Below, piece after piece: positions 26,342 to 36,446 of a DNA stretch of 64,000 bases. The number at the start of each line of letters is the position of its first letter. Position 1 is the stretch's first letter. The DNA comes from Sulfolobus islandicus Y.N.15.51. GTDB lineage: Archaea > Thermoproteota > Thermoprotei_A > Sulfolobales > Sulfolobaceae. Below the pieces are notes generated by a model that saw nothing but the letters and a program-made list of their open reading frames with translations, ran no database searches and had not been told where the DNA came from. The translations under genes were made by a program, and so were the position numbers. The stretch is from assembly GCF_000022485.1 (NCBI RefSeq), contig NC_012623.1, forward strand, positions 1 through 64,000, read 5' to 3'.

Positions 26342-27037
26342 ATGAGTGTTAAATTCGAGGAAAGTAGTAGATTGTTAGAGACTATAAAGAGTATGCTAGC
26401 CTCTGCTACTTCTTCTATTTTAATAGTTACATATAGTATTGATCAAGAAGCCGCTTCCGAAATACTGACTAGAGCAGCGAGCGGAGTTAATACAGTCCTA
26501 GTAACAGCTGATAAGGATTGGGCACGATGGTTGAAAAATCAGTCTGAGGCTTATAAAAAAGATGAAGAGAAGAGATTATATAGGGAGCTGAGAAGAAATG
26601 AAAGTATTTACGTGCAAATAATTTATTTTACTTCAATCATTTCTATAGCCATTGCTATAATAGATATTATCCTTTATTTCATGATGGGTAGCCTCATCTA
26701 TTATGATGTTCCTTTATCTTTAATTGCAATAGGGTTTTTGATTTACTATGGAATAAGAAAGAGGAGGGAAGCTTTATCTCAAATAAGTATATTGAGGGAG
26801 AGTGTTCAGAACTTCGTACAAGAGGTCAGTCAAATCAGAGATAAGATCAAAGAAAAGTTGAAAATTATAGAAATCGATAGTCAAGTTTCCTTTTCAATTG
26901 TTTCTTGTGATGATAAAACTATTTTATTTTCTGCACCTCTTAAGTTTTCAATGGATAAACCTTCTGTTCATGTAGTTATGGAAATCTCTAAACAACTCGC
27001 CGATCAGCTAGTTAATCTTATACTAAAAATAAGCTAA
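26342..27037 (+). CDS. membrane protein with PLD-like N-terminal segment, unknown
   Basis: 231 residues from ATG 26342; the frame is open from 26291 but those codons overlap the preceding gene and the ATG lies behind a TATA-like run. Residues 15-60 (ATSSILIVTYSIDQEAASEIL, VNTVLVTADKDWARWL) resemble the first strand-helix units of phospholipase-D-like sensor domains, but no HKD motif is present. Two membrane helices follow (about 90-112 and 122-138), then a coiled coil and a small beta domain. Possibly a membrane sensor or effector; no family was confirmed. Confidence 0.72.
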   Translation: MSVKFEESSRLLETIKSMLASATSSILIVTYSIDQEAASEILTRAASGVNTVLVTADKDWARWLKNQSEAYKKDEEKRLYRELRRNESIYVQIIYFTSIISIAIAIIDIILYFMMGSLIYYDVPLSLIAIGFLIYYGIRKRREALSQISILRESVQNFVQEVSQIRDKIKEKLKIIEIDSQVSFSIVSCDDKTILFSAPLKFSMDKPSVHVVMEISKQLADQLVNLILKIS

Positions 27038-27166
27038 TAATATCATAGAGTAGCTTAATGTCTAATACGTAATAATATCAGTAATTGATAGCAGAGCACT
27101 GTTTAGTATTTTTATAATACTAATACTTTTTAAAAACAAAATTCCTGGATGAAAATAAAATCTTTT

Positions 27167-28210
27167 CTAGATATGCAAATTATTACTTCCTACTAATTCA
27201 CTATATAACTCGTCAATTTTTCTCACTAACGTATTATTACTAACTCCTCTCACGAGGGCCATTATTGCTGATCCCCCAGCTCCTACTCCCTCCTTTACAT
27301 AACCTTTTTCATACGCTCTTATTCCTTCATAAGCGGAAATGGAAAGATCTAACATGCTTGCTAATACTTTAACTCCTACTTGTTTTGCTAAACTTAACAT
27401 ATCTGCAAACTTATCTTCCACTATCCACTTTGTGGTACCAATTGTAATATCCTTTAACTTATTCTTATCGAATTCGTTTATTATAGCAGCTGCAGCTGTC
27501 ATTTGAGTTCCTCCAGCTAGTAAAATCTTTCCTTTAAATCCTAAAGATGTTCCAGCTACGCCCAATAGGACGGGATCCGAAACTTTAGCTAATCTTTGTA
27601 AGGAATCTGTTGGCAAATTCCTTAAAGCTTCTTCAACAACTTTTCTTTTTAATTCCTTCGGATTATCAGGAGACGCAGAACTCACTTTATCCATAGCATC
27701 ATAACCTAATGCCAAAAGAGTAGCCATGGCCGTGGTTGTACCCGCTGGTATCGATTCTCCTATCATAATAAGTTCATATTCGTTAGATAATTCTTCGCCT
27801 AATTTGATACTGTTCTCCATTATATTATTAACTTTTTCCATGGAGAGTGCTTGTTTCCTGATATCTTTTCCAGGCTCACCTTGAAGATCTATATATGGAA
27901 TCTTGGGTAGTATTCTACTGCCTGCATTTACTACAATTTTTAAAGGGTTTATGAAGGATAGTGACGCTCTTGTTAACAAAGCAGGAGTTGGTATTCCAGT
28001 AGGACTAACTGGAATAGTATTTATACTTTTACATTTACCTAGAAGTACGTATTCGGCGTCAGCGGCAGGGGTAAAGTGAGTTAACTCTGGAGTTGCCCCA
28101 GCTATAGTTAATCCTGGGATTAAACTGACGTCAGTAGTTCCTATTACCAATATGTAGGCGAAGTCTTTATTTAGGATAAAAGTTTCTGCTCCATAATATT
28201 CCTTAATCAT
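27167..28210 (-). CDS. UPF0284/CobT-like nicotinate-nucleotide phosphoribosyltransferase family
   Basis: 347 residues. The archaeal CobT-like family (TIGR00303) is recognised from GLTIAGATPELTHFTPAAD, SPTGIPTPALLTRASL, IGESIPAGTTTAMATLLALG and GGTQMTAAAAIIN. Bacterial CobT transfers phosphoribose from nicotinate mononucleotide to the lower base of cobalamin. The archaeal version is longer at the N-terminus and may do the same for adenine-type cobamides. It is a single-gene unit (ATG 28210), divergent from the HEPN-like gene. Confidence 0.9.
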   Translation of the reverse strand: MIKEYYGAETFILNKDFAYILVIGTTDVSLIPGLTIAGATPELTHFTPAADAEYVLLGKCKSINTIPVSPTGIPTPALLTRASLSFINPLKIVVNAGSRILPKIPYIDLQGEPGKDIRKQALSMEKVNNIMENSIKLGEELSNEYELIMIGESIPAGTTTAMATLLALGYDAMDKVSSASPDNPKELKRKVVEEALRNLPTDSLQRLAKVSDPVLLGVAGTSLGFKGKILLAGGTQMTAAAAIINEFDKNKLKDITIGTTKWIVEDKFADMLSLAKQVGVKVLASMLDLSISAYEGIRAYEKGYVKEGVGAGGSAIMALVRGVSNNTLVRKIDELYSELVGSNNLHI

Positions 28211-28249
28211 TTTCGGTGCATATAAATAATTTCACGTATATAAAAATTT

Positions 28250-28603
28250 GTGAGCTTCTGGGAGTATTATAGAATGATTGAAAGTGGAACATTAGTAAGT
28301 CTCGAGGAATTCAAAAGTAATCAGAAATTAAAGGAAAGTGTTAAGAATGGGATAAAAGGTTTAGTTAAGTTACTTTTTCAAGAAGCTGGTAAGATAATTA
28401 AATTTACCTCTAATGACGATTTGATATTTCAATTGATGAAGTTAGGATTAATTTCAGCTACTTTGGCTCAAGAACTTCTTGACATTCTTAAAATTGTAAA
28501 TAATCTAGATAGTGTTGATGACGAAATATTACACAGTATGCTTGTAAGAATTATGGAAGTTATTGAAGAGGCAATAAATAGTATAGATAAATATATGGGC
28601 TAA
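28250..28603 (+). CDS. HepT/DUF86-like helical protein, catalytic motif degenerate
   Basis: 117 residues (GTG 28250; ATG 28274 is another possible start). The helix pattern SLEEFKSNQKLKESVKNGIK, LMKLGLISATLAQELLDIL and ILHSMLVRIMEVIEEAINSI follows the HEPN/DUF86 (HepT) profile I know, where the third helix is preceded by the RNase motif R-N-x4-H. Here that stretch reads KIVNNLDSVDDEIL: Asn is kept but Arg and His are lost. It would therefore be a non-catalytic HEPN protein. No MNT nucleotidyltransferase gene lies beside it, so it is not a standard toxin-antitoxin pair. The assignment rests on pattern only. Confidence 0.6.
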   Translation: MSFWEYYRMIESGTLVSLEEFKSNQKLKESVKNGIKGLVKLLFQEAGKIIKFTSNDDLIFQLMKLGLISATLAQELLDILKIVNNLDSVDDEILHSMLVRIMEVIEEAINSIDKYMG

Positions 28604-28608
28604 AAATT

Positions 28609-29739
28609 CTAGTTAAGTTTTCTCTCGATTTCTAAAATTTTCTCAATGGTCTTTTGAACCTCTTCCTCTGTATTATAGAAGTGTGTTGATATTCTTATTC
28701 CTTCTCCTCTCGGCGACACCACTATGTCTTCCCTTAATAGTTCCTTTACAACTTCTTTCGGTTTTTTAACCTTTACTACGACAATGCCAGCCCTCTTTTC
28801 CTCTGGAGTGATTACCTCCATGTTATGGTCCTTCGCTAGTCTTATTGCAAATTGGGAAAGATACGTTACTGAACTCTCAATCAATTCCATATTTTCACTT
28901 ATTATTTCGCAAGACTTAGCAAGCGATAAGTTTGCAGCTATATCTACTGTACCTATTTCAAACCTTCTAGGACCTTTCTCTAATGTAAACTTATTTGGAT
29001 TAAAATCCAAGTAATCAGCACTAGTTTTCCATCCGTAAAACGGTGGATCTTCTATTAGTCCTCTTTTAACATAGATAAATCCGGACCCTTGTGGACTCAT
29101 TAACCATTTATACCCTCCTGCAATAGCGAAATCCACATCAAGTTCCTCTACATTTATTCTGACTGCACCAGCACTTTGTATAATATCTAATAGGACCAAT
29201 GCGTCATTCTCCCTTGCAGCTTTCACAATTTTTCTAACGTCCACTTTCAAGCCGGTATTAAAACTAACATGGCTTATTGCAACTAATCTAGTATTTTTAT
29301 TAATATTTGATATTATATCTTCCTCAAAGTTATAAGGATTAGTCTTTACTACATTTACCTTGACTCCTTTCTTTGCTAATTTCAAAAATGGATATACTAC
29401 AGTTGGGAACTCGAGATTATCTGTTACTATATTATCATCTTTTTTCCATTCTAGACCATGTGCAACTAAGTTTACACCATAACTAGTATTTGGAATTAGT
29501 GAAATCTCATCTGGATATGCTCCTATCAAATTGGCTATTTTAGACCTTATGTGATATAGTTCGTCCTCTTCCTCTTCATTAGCAGCTATACTTCCTCTAT
29601 TTGCAACTTCATATAAATATCTGTAAGCCTCAAATAATGACGGTAAAGGTGTCGGTGATACTGCTGCATGGTTTAAATAAACATATTTTCTCGTAACAGG
29701 TAAGTTTTCCCTAAATTCTCTCGGATCTCTTAATCTCAC
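28609..29739 (-). CDS. class V aminotransferase / cysteine desulfurase-like PLP enzyme
   Basis: 376 residues, fold type I. The PLP lysine is Lys 211 ([15 protein letters not shown]), with Asp 185 ([10 protein letters not shown]) and Ser/Thr phosphate ligands (PNTSYGVNL). The C-terminus has [15 protein letters not shown], as in isopenicillin-N epimerase-like and SufS-like members. Reaction not certain: cysteine desulfurase, selenocysteine lyase or kynureninase-like. It lies 3' of and overlaps by 29 bases the acyl-CoA synthetase gene, so the two are co-expressed. Confidence 0.87.
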   Translation of the reverse strand: MRLRDPREFRENLPVTRKYVYLNHAAVSPTPLPSLFEAYRYLYEVANRGSIAANEEEEDELYHIRSKIANLIGAYPDEISLIPNTSYGVNLVAHGLEWKKDDNIVTDNLEFPTVVYPFLKLAKKGVKVNVVKTNPYNFEEDIISNINKNTRLVAISHVSFNTGLKVDVRKIVKAARENDALVLLDIIQSAGAVRINVEELDVDFAIAGGYKWLMSPQGSGFIYVKRGLIEDPPFYGWKTSADYLDFNPNKFTLEKGPRRFEIGTVDIAANLSLAKSCEIISENMELIESSVTYLSQFAIRLAKDHNMEVITPEEKRAGIVVVKVKKPKEVVKELLREDIVVSPRGEGIRISTHFYNTEEEVQKTIEKILEIERKLN

Positions 29740-31423
29740 TTTTGATCTCCTTTAATATTTCTGGGTCTTCCAATATAGTTTCATCTATTTCTTTTTCCAA
29801 TAGTAAATCCCTCAAAACTCTCCTAACTATTTTACCGCTTCGAGACTTGGGTAGTCTTTCAACCTTGTATATTTTGTCAATAACGTATATGGGACCTAAC
29901 ATCTCCCTTACTTTAGTTACTATTGTTTTTTCGTCTATGTTTCCCACGTAAAAAACTACTAATTTTTCACCCTTTATCTTATCCGGTATTCCTACAGCAG
30001 CTGATTCAACTATTCCTTCCAAAGAATTTATTACACTTTCTACTTCTCCACTAGTTATTCTATGCCCAGCTATCTTTATCATATCATCATCTCTACCAAC
30101 TATTTTCACATAACCCTTTTCGTTAATTATAGCTAGATCCCCAGTATCATGGCCGTTGAATTTTTCAAAATAGCTTAAAAATTTGGCTTCGTCTTTCCAA
30201 ATCCCAATAAATTGAGTAGGGAATGGTCCTCTTGCTATTAGGTGGCCAACATGTCCTCTTAAACTTTTCCCATATTCGTCCACTGTATCTATAACTGCAC
30301 CAGGGAATGGTAATCCTGCATACCCTATTTTTGGTTCCACACTATCTAACGCATATGGATAACCTATTACGTAACCCAATTCAGTTTGTCCATATACATC
30401 TACAACTTTATCAGAGAATCTTAATGCGTATTTCCATGCTGTTTCATCCATTATCTCCCCAGCAGTGGCTATGAACTCCACTCTTGGCAGTTTTACATCC
30501 AATTTCTGCAAAGTTCTAAGAAGTGTTGGGGATGTAAATAGTACTTTAGGCTGTAACTCGTCAATTATTTTCGGTAATCTATCTGTTGGATAGTCTGGTG
30601 CTCCCTCTATAAATGCTAATGTGGAACCATGCATTAGAGTTCCATACATTATTCTCGAGAACGTTATCCATCCAACATCTGCAGTTGTTAGAACTATATC
30701 ATTGCTTTTTAATGAGAACATTAACTCAAATACTGTGTAATCCCCTACCATCCAAGCTCCATGTGGTAAGATTATACCTTTAGGTTTTCCAGTTGTTCCA
30801 GAAGTGTACATTATCTTTAATGGTTCATTACTTTCTATTTTCTCAAATTCTTTATATTCTCTTGGATAGTCAAATTGTGGATCCCTTGGAAATATTATGT
30901 TGGCTAAGTTATTATACAATTTTATTTCCTTTCCCCTTCTGAATGTCTTATCTGTGGAGATTACTAATTTAGGTTCTAGATTTGAAATTCTACTTACTAT
31001 AGCATTTATTCCTAATCCTGCAAAAACGAGTGTATAAATTACTCCTATTCTAGCTGCAGCTAATATTGTAGCTATCGTATATATTGAGTTAGGCATGTAA
31101 ATTGCAATCCTATCTCCTCTTCTTACCCCTTTATCTAATAATAATCCAGCAATCATTGAGCTCATATTGTTTAACTCATTGAAGGTGATTTCATCTCCTT
31201 TGTATTTATGCTCTTTATAAAATATAAGGGCCTTACCAGTGTGATTAAGAGCGTTATATGCAATATTTGTAGTACCGTTAACGAACCATTTAGCTATGGG
31301 TAGTTGTTTATTTTTTTCTATGACTTTTTCCCATTTCTTAAAGAATGATAGTTTATTGGCAAAGGTTTCCCAGTAAGTTTCTGGTTTTTCTAAGGAAAGG
31401 TCGTAAAGTGTGTAGTAGTCCAT
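29711..31423 (-). CDS. AMP-forming acetyl/acyl-CoA synthetase
   Basis: 570 residues of the ANL superfamily. The ATP motif is [11 protein letters not shown] (206-216), then [34 protein letters not shown] (hinge) and the catalytic-Lys region [11 protein letters not shown] near the C-terminus. The N-terminal extension with [10 protein letters not shown] is that of acetyl-CoA synthetase, but the overall length is shorter than Acs (about 650), suggesting propionate or a medium acyl group instead. It activates a carboxylate to acyl-CoA in the cytoplasm. Confidence 0.92.
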   Translation of the reverse strand: MDYYTLYDLSLEKPETYWETFANKLSFFKKWEKVIEKNKQLPIAKWFVNGTTNIAYNALNHTGKALIFYKEHKYKGDEITFNELNNMSSMIAGLLLDKGVRRGDRIAIYMPNSIYTIATILAAARIGVIYTLVFAGLGINAIVSRISNLEPKLVISTDKTFRRGKEIKLYNNLANIIFPRDPQFDYPREYKEFEKIESNEPLKIMYTSGTTGKPKGIILPHGAWMVGDYTVFELMFSLKSNDIVLTTADVGWITFSRIMYGTLMHGSTLAFIEGAPDYPTDRLPKIIDELQPKVLFTSPTLLRTLQKLDVKLPRVEFIATAGEIMDETAWKYALRFSDKVVDVYGQTELGYVIGYPYALDSVEPKIGYAGLPFPGAVIDTVDEYGKSLRGHVGHLIARGPFPTQFIGIWKDEAKFLSYFEKFNGHDTGDLAIINEKGYVKIVGRDDDMIKIAGHRITSGEVESVINSLEGIVESAAVGIPDKIKGEKLVVFYVGNIDEKTIVTKVREMLGPIYVIDKIYKVERLPKSRSGKIVRRVLRDLLLEKEIDETILEDPEILKEIKSEIKRSERI

Positions 31424-31480
31424 ATCTTTTACTTATTATAGCTTTTTAATTTGTTTTTATGATTAGAAGAAACAGTGCTA

Positions 31481-31957
31481 TTATTCCATTATTCTTCTTT
31501 TTACCACTTTTCCACCACAATATGGGCACTCTCTATAGTCTATGTCAAATTCTTTTTTACAGTCAATGCAGACATATTTGAATTTAAAAGATTTTTCTAC
31601 TTTTTTATTGATTTTGATTGAAGAGAATTGTATTCCAACATGTTTAAGTATATTTTGTACTGATAAGTCATCAGTAAATACGATTGACGGTTGCAGATCT
31701 AGTGCAAGTGCAATCACTGATATATCTGTATTAGATAGTTTTCTCTCTTTGGTAAGATTTAGTACTTTAGTTACTTTTTCCACACTCCTTGTAGAAGGCT
31801 TCATTATTATTACCTTTCCGGACGATATGGCAATTTCTAGGTTAAATCTAGAATATTTATCCTTTATTTCATTTATGACTTCCTGCGTGGTATAGACTCT
31901 ATCTAATGACAATTGTAGTCCAGCTAGAAACGCTGAGGTATCAAATATGATATGCAT
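31481..31957 (-). CDS. nob1: Nob1-like PIN-domain endonuclease with zinc ribbon
   Basis: 158 residues. The PIN domain begins [11 protein letters not shown] with catalytic Asp 6, then [13 protein letters not shown] and [11 protein letters not shown] supply further acidic residues. The C-terminal zinc ribbon is [10 protein letters not shown] with ECPYCGGKV. Nob1 cuts the 3' end of pre-16S rRNA (site D) during small-subunit maturation. It follows the NAD kinase gene with a 17-base overlap, so the two are co-transcribed. Confidence 0.93.
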
Positions 31958-32690
31958 GTAATACTTCTCCTATTAAGTCTAGTTTGAAAAATCTTAAGAT
32001 TTTTGCCTTGCGTTGGGAAACCCTTACCGTAATTTCTTGGTTAGTTTTTATCAATGTTACAACCTCGCCATCTACTACCGCTCTGGCTGTTTGCGGATAT
32101 CCCTTATCCTCTAATCTTAAGGTTAGGGGCTTTGGTGGTATTACAACCGATCTTAGATAGTAGAAAATTGGATTAACAAATATTATCTCTATCGCACTTA
32201 GGTCTTTATATAATAGAGAGTTGGTTGCAGACATACCCCAACCGCTACTTCCTTGTGGTGTGGAAACTAAAACCCCATCCCCTTCCACTGAGACTCTTTC
32301 TGTATCAAAACTTATTCCAACCTTTATGGCCTCTGGTCTATCGTATAAGATTCCTACCTCGTTAAATCCTAATTCTACCTTGTCATTATATATCATTTCT
32401 AATAACATATATTCTTCCTCTTCATAATCTCCCTTTTTTAATCTCAAAAGAGCCTCCTCAAACTTATCTACTGGAACGTCCATTAATAATCCTCTTCTCC
32501 CTGCCTTTACAGCGATCACTGGTTTATTTTGCTTAACGGCTCTTAATAGAGTTCCATCTCCACCTACTGCAATAACATAATCGAAATCCTTATCGACTAC
32601 TTCAAAGCCCAATTTAGTAGAAATATTCTTAATTTTTTCTATTATGTTATTAAGTTGTGAAGTAGGTTTGCTCACTATCTTAACTCTCAT
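31941..32690 (-). CDS. nadK: NAD kinase
   Basis: About 249 residues from ATG 32690 (GTG 32699 would add three). The GGDGTLLRA motif and the [14 protein letters not shown] segment are diagnostic; the order of strands follows NadK. It phosphorylates NAD(H) to NADP(H). The transcript probably continues into nob1. An odd C/G run (ccccggggg, 32736-32744) lies just upstream in the short gap to the divergent MFS gene. Confidence 0.95.
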
Positions 32691-32794
32691 TTTGTCCACA
32701 TATATACTTGAAAGTTATAATATTCTTTTCCTTTTCCCCGGGGGCTGTATAGGAAAAATTTAATATCGTAATTTTTGAATCATCCATTACAACA

Positions 32795-33862
32795 ATGAAA
32801 GGCATAAAAATCATAGTCGCCAGGGTTATTTACGCTATACATTGGTTTTATCTCGCACCTCTAATACCTTTTCTCGCAAGTAAACTCAATTTATCATTAC
32901 AGATTGTTGGTTTAATTCCTTTTTCCTTCTTTTTGGGCTCTGGTATTATGCAAGTACCTTCTGCCTATCTTTCAACTAAAATAGGATTGAGGAACACTTT
33001 ACTCCTAGGTCTTATTATAATGAGCATATCACCATTATTAATATCATTCTCGTCTAATTTTATTGAATTATTGATATTTTACCTAACAGATGGTATTGGT
33101 GCCTCAATGTTCTTTTCCACTGGGGGTGGGATTTTGGCTTCATTGAATAGGGACTCCCCTGGGCTAGCTTTAGGTATATATAATGCATCTTTTGCAGTTG
33201 GAGGACTTATAGGTTTAAATTGGTATACCATGTTTGGGAACTATTTATCATTTTACGGCCTATCAATTTTGACATTTCTCTCACTTATTATTAATTTAAA
33301 TAACCCGAACCTAAAACCAGGCTGGAAAATAATTAGGGATAATAGAATCGTAATTCTAGGGATTTCAATAGCTGGAATATGGGGAGTTTATTATGTTATA
33401 GGAGAATTATATCCGACGTTTGCATATTATTACTTGCATCTAAATTTAGTTGATTCAAGTTTGTTTACATCGCTCTTGCTTATTTCGTCAGTTATAGGCG
33501 GAAGTTTAACATTTTTAGCAGATAGAAAGATCAAGAAGTTCAACCTCCTTATAATTTCCTCACTTCTAGGATCAGTCCCTTCTCTTCTTCTCTATACTAA
33601 GGTATATTTACTAGGTATAGTAATAACTGGTATTTTTAATGAACTAGCAATATCGGTGCTGTACTCGATAATAGCTAGTTTACAAAGAGACGCAAATGCA
33701 ACCATGGGATTAGCCGTAGTTAATTCATTAAATATTTTAATTGGAATGAATTTTGAACCTCTAGCGTCATATTCAGGTTATTATATGTGGATTGTTGTTA
33801 ATATCATCGGGCTGGTACTCTTTTCACTTATAATGTTAGTTAGGCAGAATATCTCAATTTAA
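32795..33862 (+). CDS. MFS-type transporter
   Basis: 355 residues with 10 to 12 predicted membrane helices, short for the family (usually 390-450). Typical MFS features are an A-type motif GLRNTLLLGLIIMSISP between helices 2 and 3, Gly-rich helices 4 and 5 (GIYNASFAVGGLIG) and a basic loop (DRKIKKFN) between helices 8 and 9. The substrate is unknown. ATG 32795 stands about 30 bp after a TATA-like tttaata. The 3' end overlaps the convergent membrane-protein gene by 23 bases. Confidence 0.88.
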   Translation: MKGIKIIVARVIYAIHWFYLAPLIPFLASKLNLSLQIVGLIPFSFFLGSGIMQVPSAYLSTKIGLRNTLLLGLIIMSISPLLISFSSNFIELLIFYLTDGIGASMFFSTGGGILASLNRDSPGLALGIYNASFAVGGLIGLNWYTMFGNYLSFYGLSILTFLSLIINLNNPNLKPGWKIIRDNRIVILGISIAGIWGVYYVIGELYPTFAYYYLHLNLVDSSLFTSLLLISSVIGGSLTFLADRKIKKFNLLIISSLLGSVPSLLLYTKVYLLGIVITGIFNELAISVLYSIIASLQRDANATMGLAVVNSLNILIGMNFEPLASYSGYYMWIVVNIIGLVLFSLIMLVRQNISI

Positions 33863-34193
33863 CTCTTACCTGAAATACTTTACTCTCATTGATCAACTCC
33901 AGATTTCCGCTTTCGTTCAATAGGCGTATTTTAAAGATTTTCTGCTTTGGTCCACCATTAACTCTTATTGTTATCCAAGGATTAACTCCATATACTAAAA
34001 TGGATACTTTTCCATCTATTTTGACAGTTTTAGTGCTTGAAGGTAACAAGAATATTTCCTCCTCTCTGTAATTCTCCCCAACGTATTTTGTCCCCTCAGT
34101 TATAATGATATTATAATATCTAAACCATAAATAAGTCAGAATAGGCAATGGTAATGCTAAAATTACTATACCAAGTTGTGTCTGATCAGTCAT
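33840..34193 (-). CDS. small membrane-anchored hypothetical protein
   Basis: 117 residues. One N-terminal transmembrane helix (about 6-25) and an extracellular or periplasm-facing beta domain with basic strands (NPWITIRVNGGPKQKIFKIRL in part) are seen. It ends in an RVKLRY tail. No family was recognised. It is convergent with the MFS gene and divergent from the FNR gene, so it is a single-gene unit. Confidence 0.7.
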   Translation of the reverse strand: MTDQTQLGIVILALPLPILTYLWFRYYNIIITEGTKYVGENYREEEIFLLPSSTKTVKIDGKVSILVYGVNPWITIRVNGGPKQKIFKIRLLNESGNLELINESKVFQVRVKLRYSA

Positions 34194-34277
34194 ATATAAC
34201 TTTACGTTATTTGGTAATAAAAATTTGCACTAAGGTTTAAATAGTATAAATACTACAACCTAATAGGTGGTTTGTAA

Positions 34278-35276
34278 GTGAATGAGTACGATATGGTTAT
34301 AATCGGTGGTGGTCCAGTAGGTCTATTTGGAACTTTTTATGCAGGATTAAGAGATATGAAAGCATTATTGATAGATGCTCAAGATGAGTTGGGAGGTCAA
34401 TTGGTTTCATTGTATCCGGAGAAAATTGTATATGATGTTGGTGGTTTAGCAGGGATTCAAGCCTATGAATTAGCTCAAAGGCTAATTGAGCAAGCTAAAA
34501 TGTTTGGTCCAGATATAAGAGTTAATGAATGGGCAGATATGATAGAAAAAACCAGCGATAACATGTGGATAGTTAAAACTGATAAAGGTTCATATAAAAC
34601 TAAGACTATTTTTATTGCAGCAGGTATAGGGAAAATAGTACCTTCAAGGTTAGGAGCTAAAGGAGAGATTGAGTATGAGAATAAAGGGGTTTATTATACC
34701 GTAAGGAGAAAGAAAGACTTTGAGGGTAAGAGGATATTAGTAGTAGGTGGTGGAGACTCTGCAGTTGATTGGGCATTAAATTTAGCCCCAGTAGCTAAAT
34801 CCGTTACATTAATACACAGAAGAGATCAATTTAGAGCTCATGAGAGAAGTGTAAAGGAGCTTTTTAGGGTTGCTAACGTTTACGTCTGGCATGAACTAAA
34901 AGAAATTAAAGGGGATGGTAATAAGGTAACTCAAGCTATAATATTTGATAATAGGACAAAGGAGGAGAAAGTGCTTAATGTAGATAGTGTAATTATAAGT
35001 ATAGGATACAAAGGTGATCTTGGTAACATTCCTAAATGGGGAGTAAACATGAAGGGAAGGGATATAGTTGTTAACGGTAAGATGGAAACTAACTTACTTG
35101 GTGTTTACGCTGGAGGAGACATTGTACAGCTAGAAGGTTCTCCCAAGTTAGCGCTAATAGCTGTGGGTTTTGCCCATGCCGCTATTGCTATAAGTGTAGC
35201 GAAGAAATATGTGGAACCTAGTGCCTCCTTATTTGCTGGTCATAGTTCGGAAATGGACAAATTTAAACCTAAGTAA
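34278..35276 (+). CDS. ferredoxin-NADP reductase of the thioredoxin-reductase-like type
   Basis: 332 residues with FAD motif GGGPVG (10-15) and NAD(P) motif [11 protein letters not shown] near 155. The CxxC of true thioredoxin reductase is replaced by [10 protein letters not shown], so it cannot reduce thioredoxin by the usual route; this pattern defines the TrxR-like FNR (EC 1.18.1.2). The C-terminal [23 protein letters not shown] closes the FAD site. GTG start with Shine-Dalgarno taggtggt; TATA tttaaata (34235-34242). From memory it corresponds to SSO2222, described as TrxB2-like in S. solfataricus. Confidence 0.92.
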   Translation: MNEYDMVIIGGGPVGLFGTFYAGLRDMKALLIDAQDELGGQLVSLYPEKIVYDVGGLAGIQAYELAQRLIEQAKMFGPDIRVNEWADMIEKTSDNMWIVKTDKGSYKTKTIFIAAGIGKIVPSRLGAKGEIEYENKGVYYTVRRKKDFEGKRILVVGGGDSAVDWALNLAPVAKSVTLIHRRDQFRAHERSVKELFRVANVYVWHELKEIKGDGNKVTQAIIFDNRTKEEKVLNVDSVIISIGYKGDLGNIPKWGVNMKGRDIVVNGKMETNLLGVYAGGDIVQLEGSPKLALIAVGFAHAAIAISVAKKYVEPSASLFAGHSSEMDKFKPK

Positions 35277-35297
35277 TTATTCTTTTTTCTAAATGCG

Positions 35298-36038
35298 ATG
35301 AAGACTGAAAGGCTTAACGCGTATTTCCCTGGCGTGAGAAGTTATTACATTATAGGCGAGATAGCTATAGTAACTCCTAAACGAGTTAACGTTGATTATA
35401 ATTTAGTTGCTCAGAAGATTATGCAAGCTCATCCTAAGATAAAGGCCGTATATCTTAAAAAGAAGGTAAAAGGCGAATTAAGAACAAACGAATTAGAATT
35501 TCTATCTGGAGAAAGAATATCCAGCACAATCTACAAGGAGAACGGAGTATTATTTTATGTAGATATAGTCACGGTTTATGTTAATCCTTCTCTTTCTGGG
35601 GATAGACTAAAAAATGTGGAACTTGTTGAAGAAGGAAGTATTATATTAGATGCTTTTACTGGTTATGGTGCTATTGCACTAAATATAGCTCATAAAAAAA
35701 GGGCTTATATTGTTGCTGGGGATGTTAATATCAACGGATTGTATATGCTCAAGAAGTCTTTAAGTCTGAATAAGATAAAAGGTATGATAGATATCGTTCA
35801 ATATGATGCGCATTATCTGCCATTTAGGGACAAGGTCTTTAAGTTATCTTTTGGAGATAATCCTACTTTGATAATTGATTTCAAAGAAGAGTTGTGCAGA
35901 GTTTCTGAAAATGTCGTATTTTACATTTTGTGCGAATCCAAAGATAAGGCAAATTCAAGTTTAGGTAAAACTGAGTGGGTTAAGATCAACGACTATTCTA
36001 AGAATCTCTTTATCTTCAAGGGGGTTGTCAGATGCTAA
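35298..36038 (+). CDS. Trm5-like class I methyltransferase
   Basis: 246 residues. The layout follows Trm5 (tRNA m1G37 methyltransferase): an N-terminal D1-like part, then YVNPSLSGDRLKNVELVEEG, SAM motif ILDAFTGYGAIALNIAH and VAGDVNINGLYMLKKSL. It is shorter than typical Trm5, and the usual motif IV (NPP/NLP) is replaced by GDNPTLI at about 208. It may be a Trm5 variant or a wyosine-pathway relative acting on tRNA-Phe G37. It lies 21 bp after the FNR gene. Its 3' end overlaps the convergent DUF371 gene by 78 bases. Confidence 0.8.
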   Translation: MKTERLNAYFPGVRSYYIIGEIAIVTPKRVNVDYNLVAQKIMQAHPKIKAVYLKKKVKGELRTNELEFLSGERISSTIYKENGVLFYVDIVTVYVNPSLSGDRLKNVELVEEGSIILDAFTGYGAIALNIAHKKRAYIVAGDVNINGLYMLKKSLSLNKIKGMIDIVQYDAHYLPFRDKVFKLSFGDNPTLIIDFKEELCRVSENVVFYILCESKDKANSSLGKTEWVKINDYSKNLFIFKGVVRC

Positions 36039-36446
36039 AATATGAACTTCTCCCTCAACTTCAGTTTTAAGCAAGTTAATTATTTCTCTATTTATATCTC
36101 TTGATGCTTTATCTGATCTTATCATTACTGTTGATCCTTCTATAAAAGTAGATTTTCTGAATATAATCTTATTTTGATTCTCAAAAGTAAATTTAGATGA
36201 ACCTCTACCGTGAATTATGTCAAAGAGCTCTTTCACCCTAATCACCGCGTAAATAAACCTTTCATCGTTTCTAGCAATCTTTTTGAAGCTTTCACTTAGA
36301 TCTCTTGCACCTTTATTGGCTAATATTCCTATTATACAGTCTCCTCTAGTCGTAAGATAATGATCCTTAGTTATTTCTAATGTGGTCTTATGTAATCCTC
36401 TAATGTTATAATGCCCCTTGATCTTTATCTTGTCTATTGCTATCAA
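35961..36446 (-). CDS. DUF371 family protein
   Basis: 161 residues. The HYNIRGLHKTTLEITKDH and LTTRGDCIIGI blocks are the DUF371 signature; the family is archaeal and of unknown function, frequently next to RNA-processing genes. A TTG start at 36446 overlaps the YhbY-like gene by 41 bases; the start could be a little later, but the conserved block begins within about 12 residues. Last gene of the rnp4-YhbY-DUF371 unit. Convergent overlap with the Trm5-like gene is 78 bases, with both C-termini apparently used. Confidence 0.85.
   Translation of the reverse strand: MIAIDKIKIKGHYNIRGLHKTTLEITKDHYLTTRGDCIIGILANKGARDLSESFKKIARNDERFIYAVIRVKELFDIIHGRGSSKFTFENQNKIIFRKSTFIEGSTVMIRSDKASRDINREIINLLKTEVEGEVHILASDNPLEDKEILRIVVDLNPLSFT

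Noticed and set aside
28250-29739. HEPN-MNT toxin-antitoxin pair
   Set aside because: The neighbour of the HEPN-like gene is a PLP aminotransferase in convergent orientation, and no nucleotidyltransferase motif is nearby.
32736-32744. ccccggggg run between nadK and the MFS gene
   Set aside because: Unusual in this AT-rich DNA but too short to interpret; no conserved element recognised.
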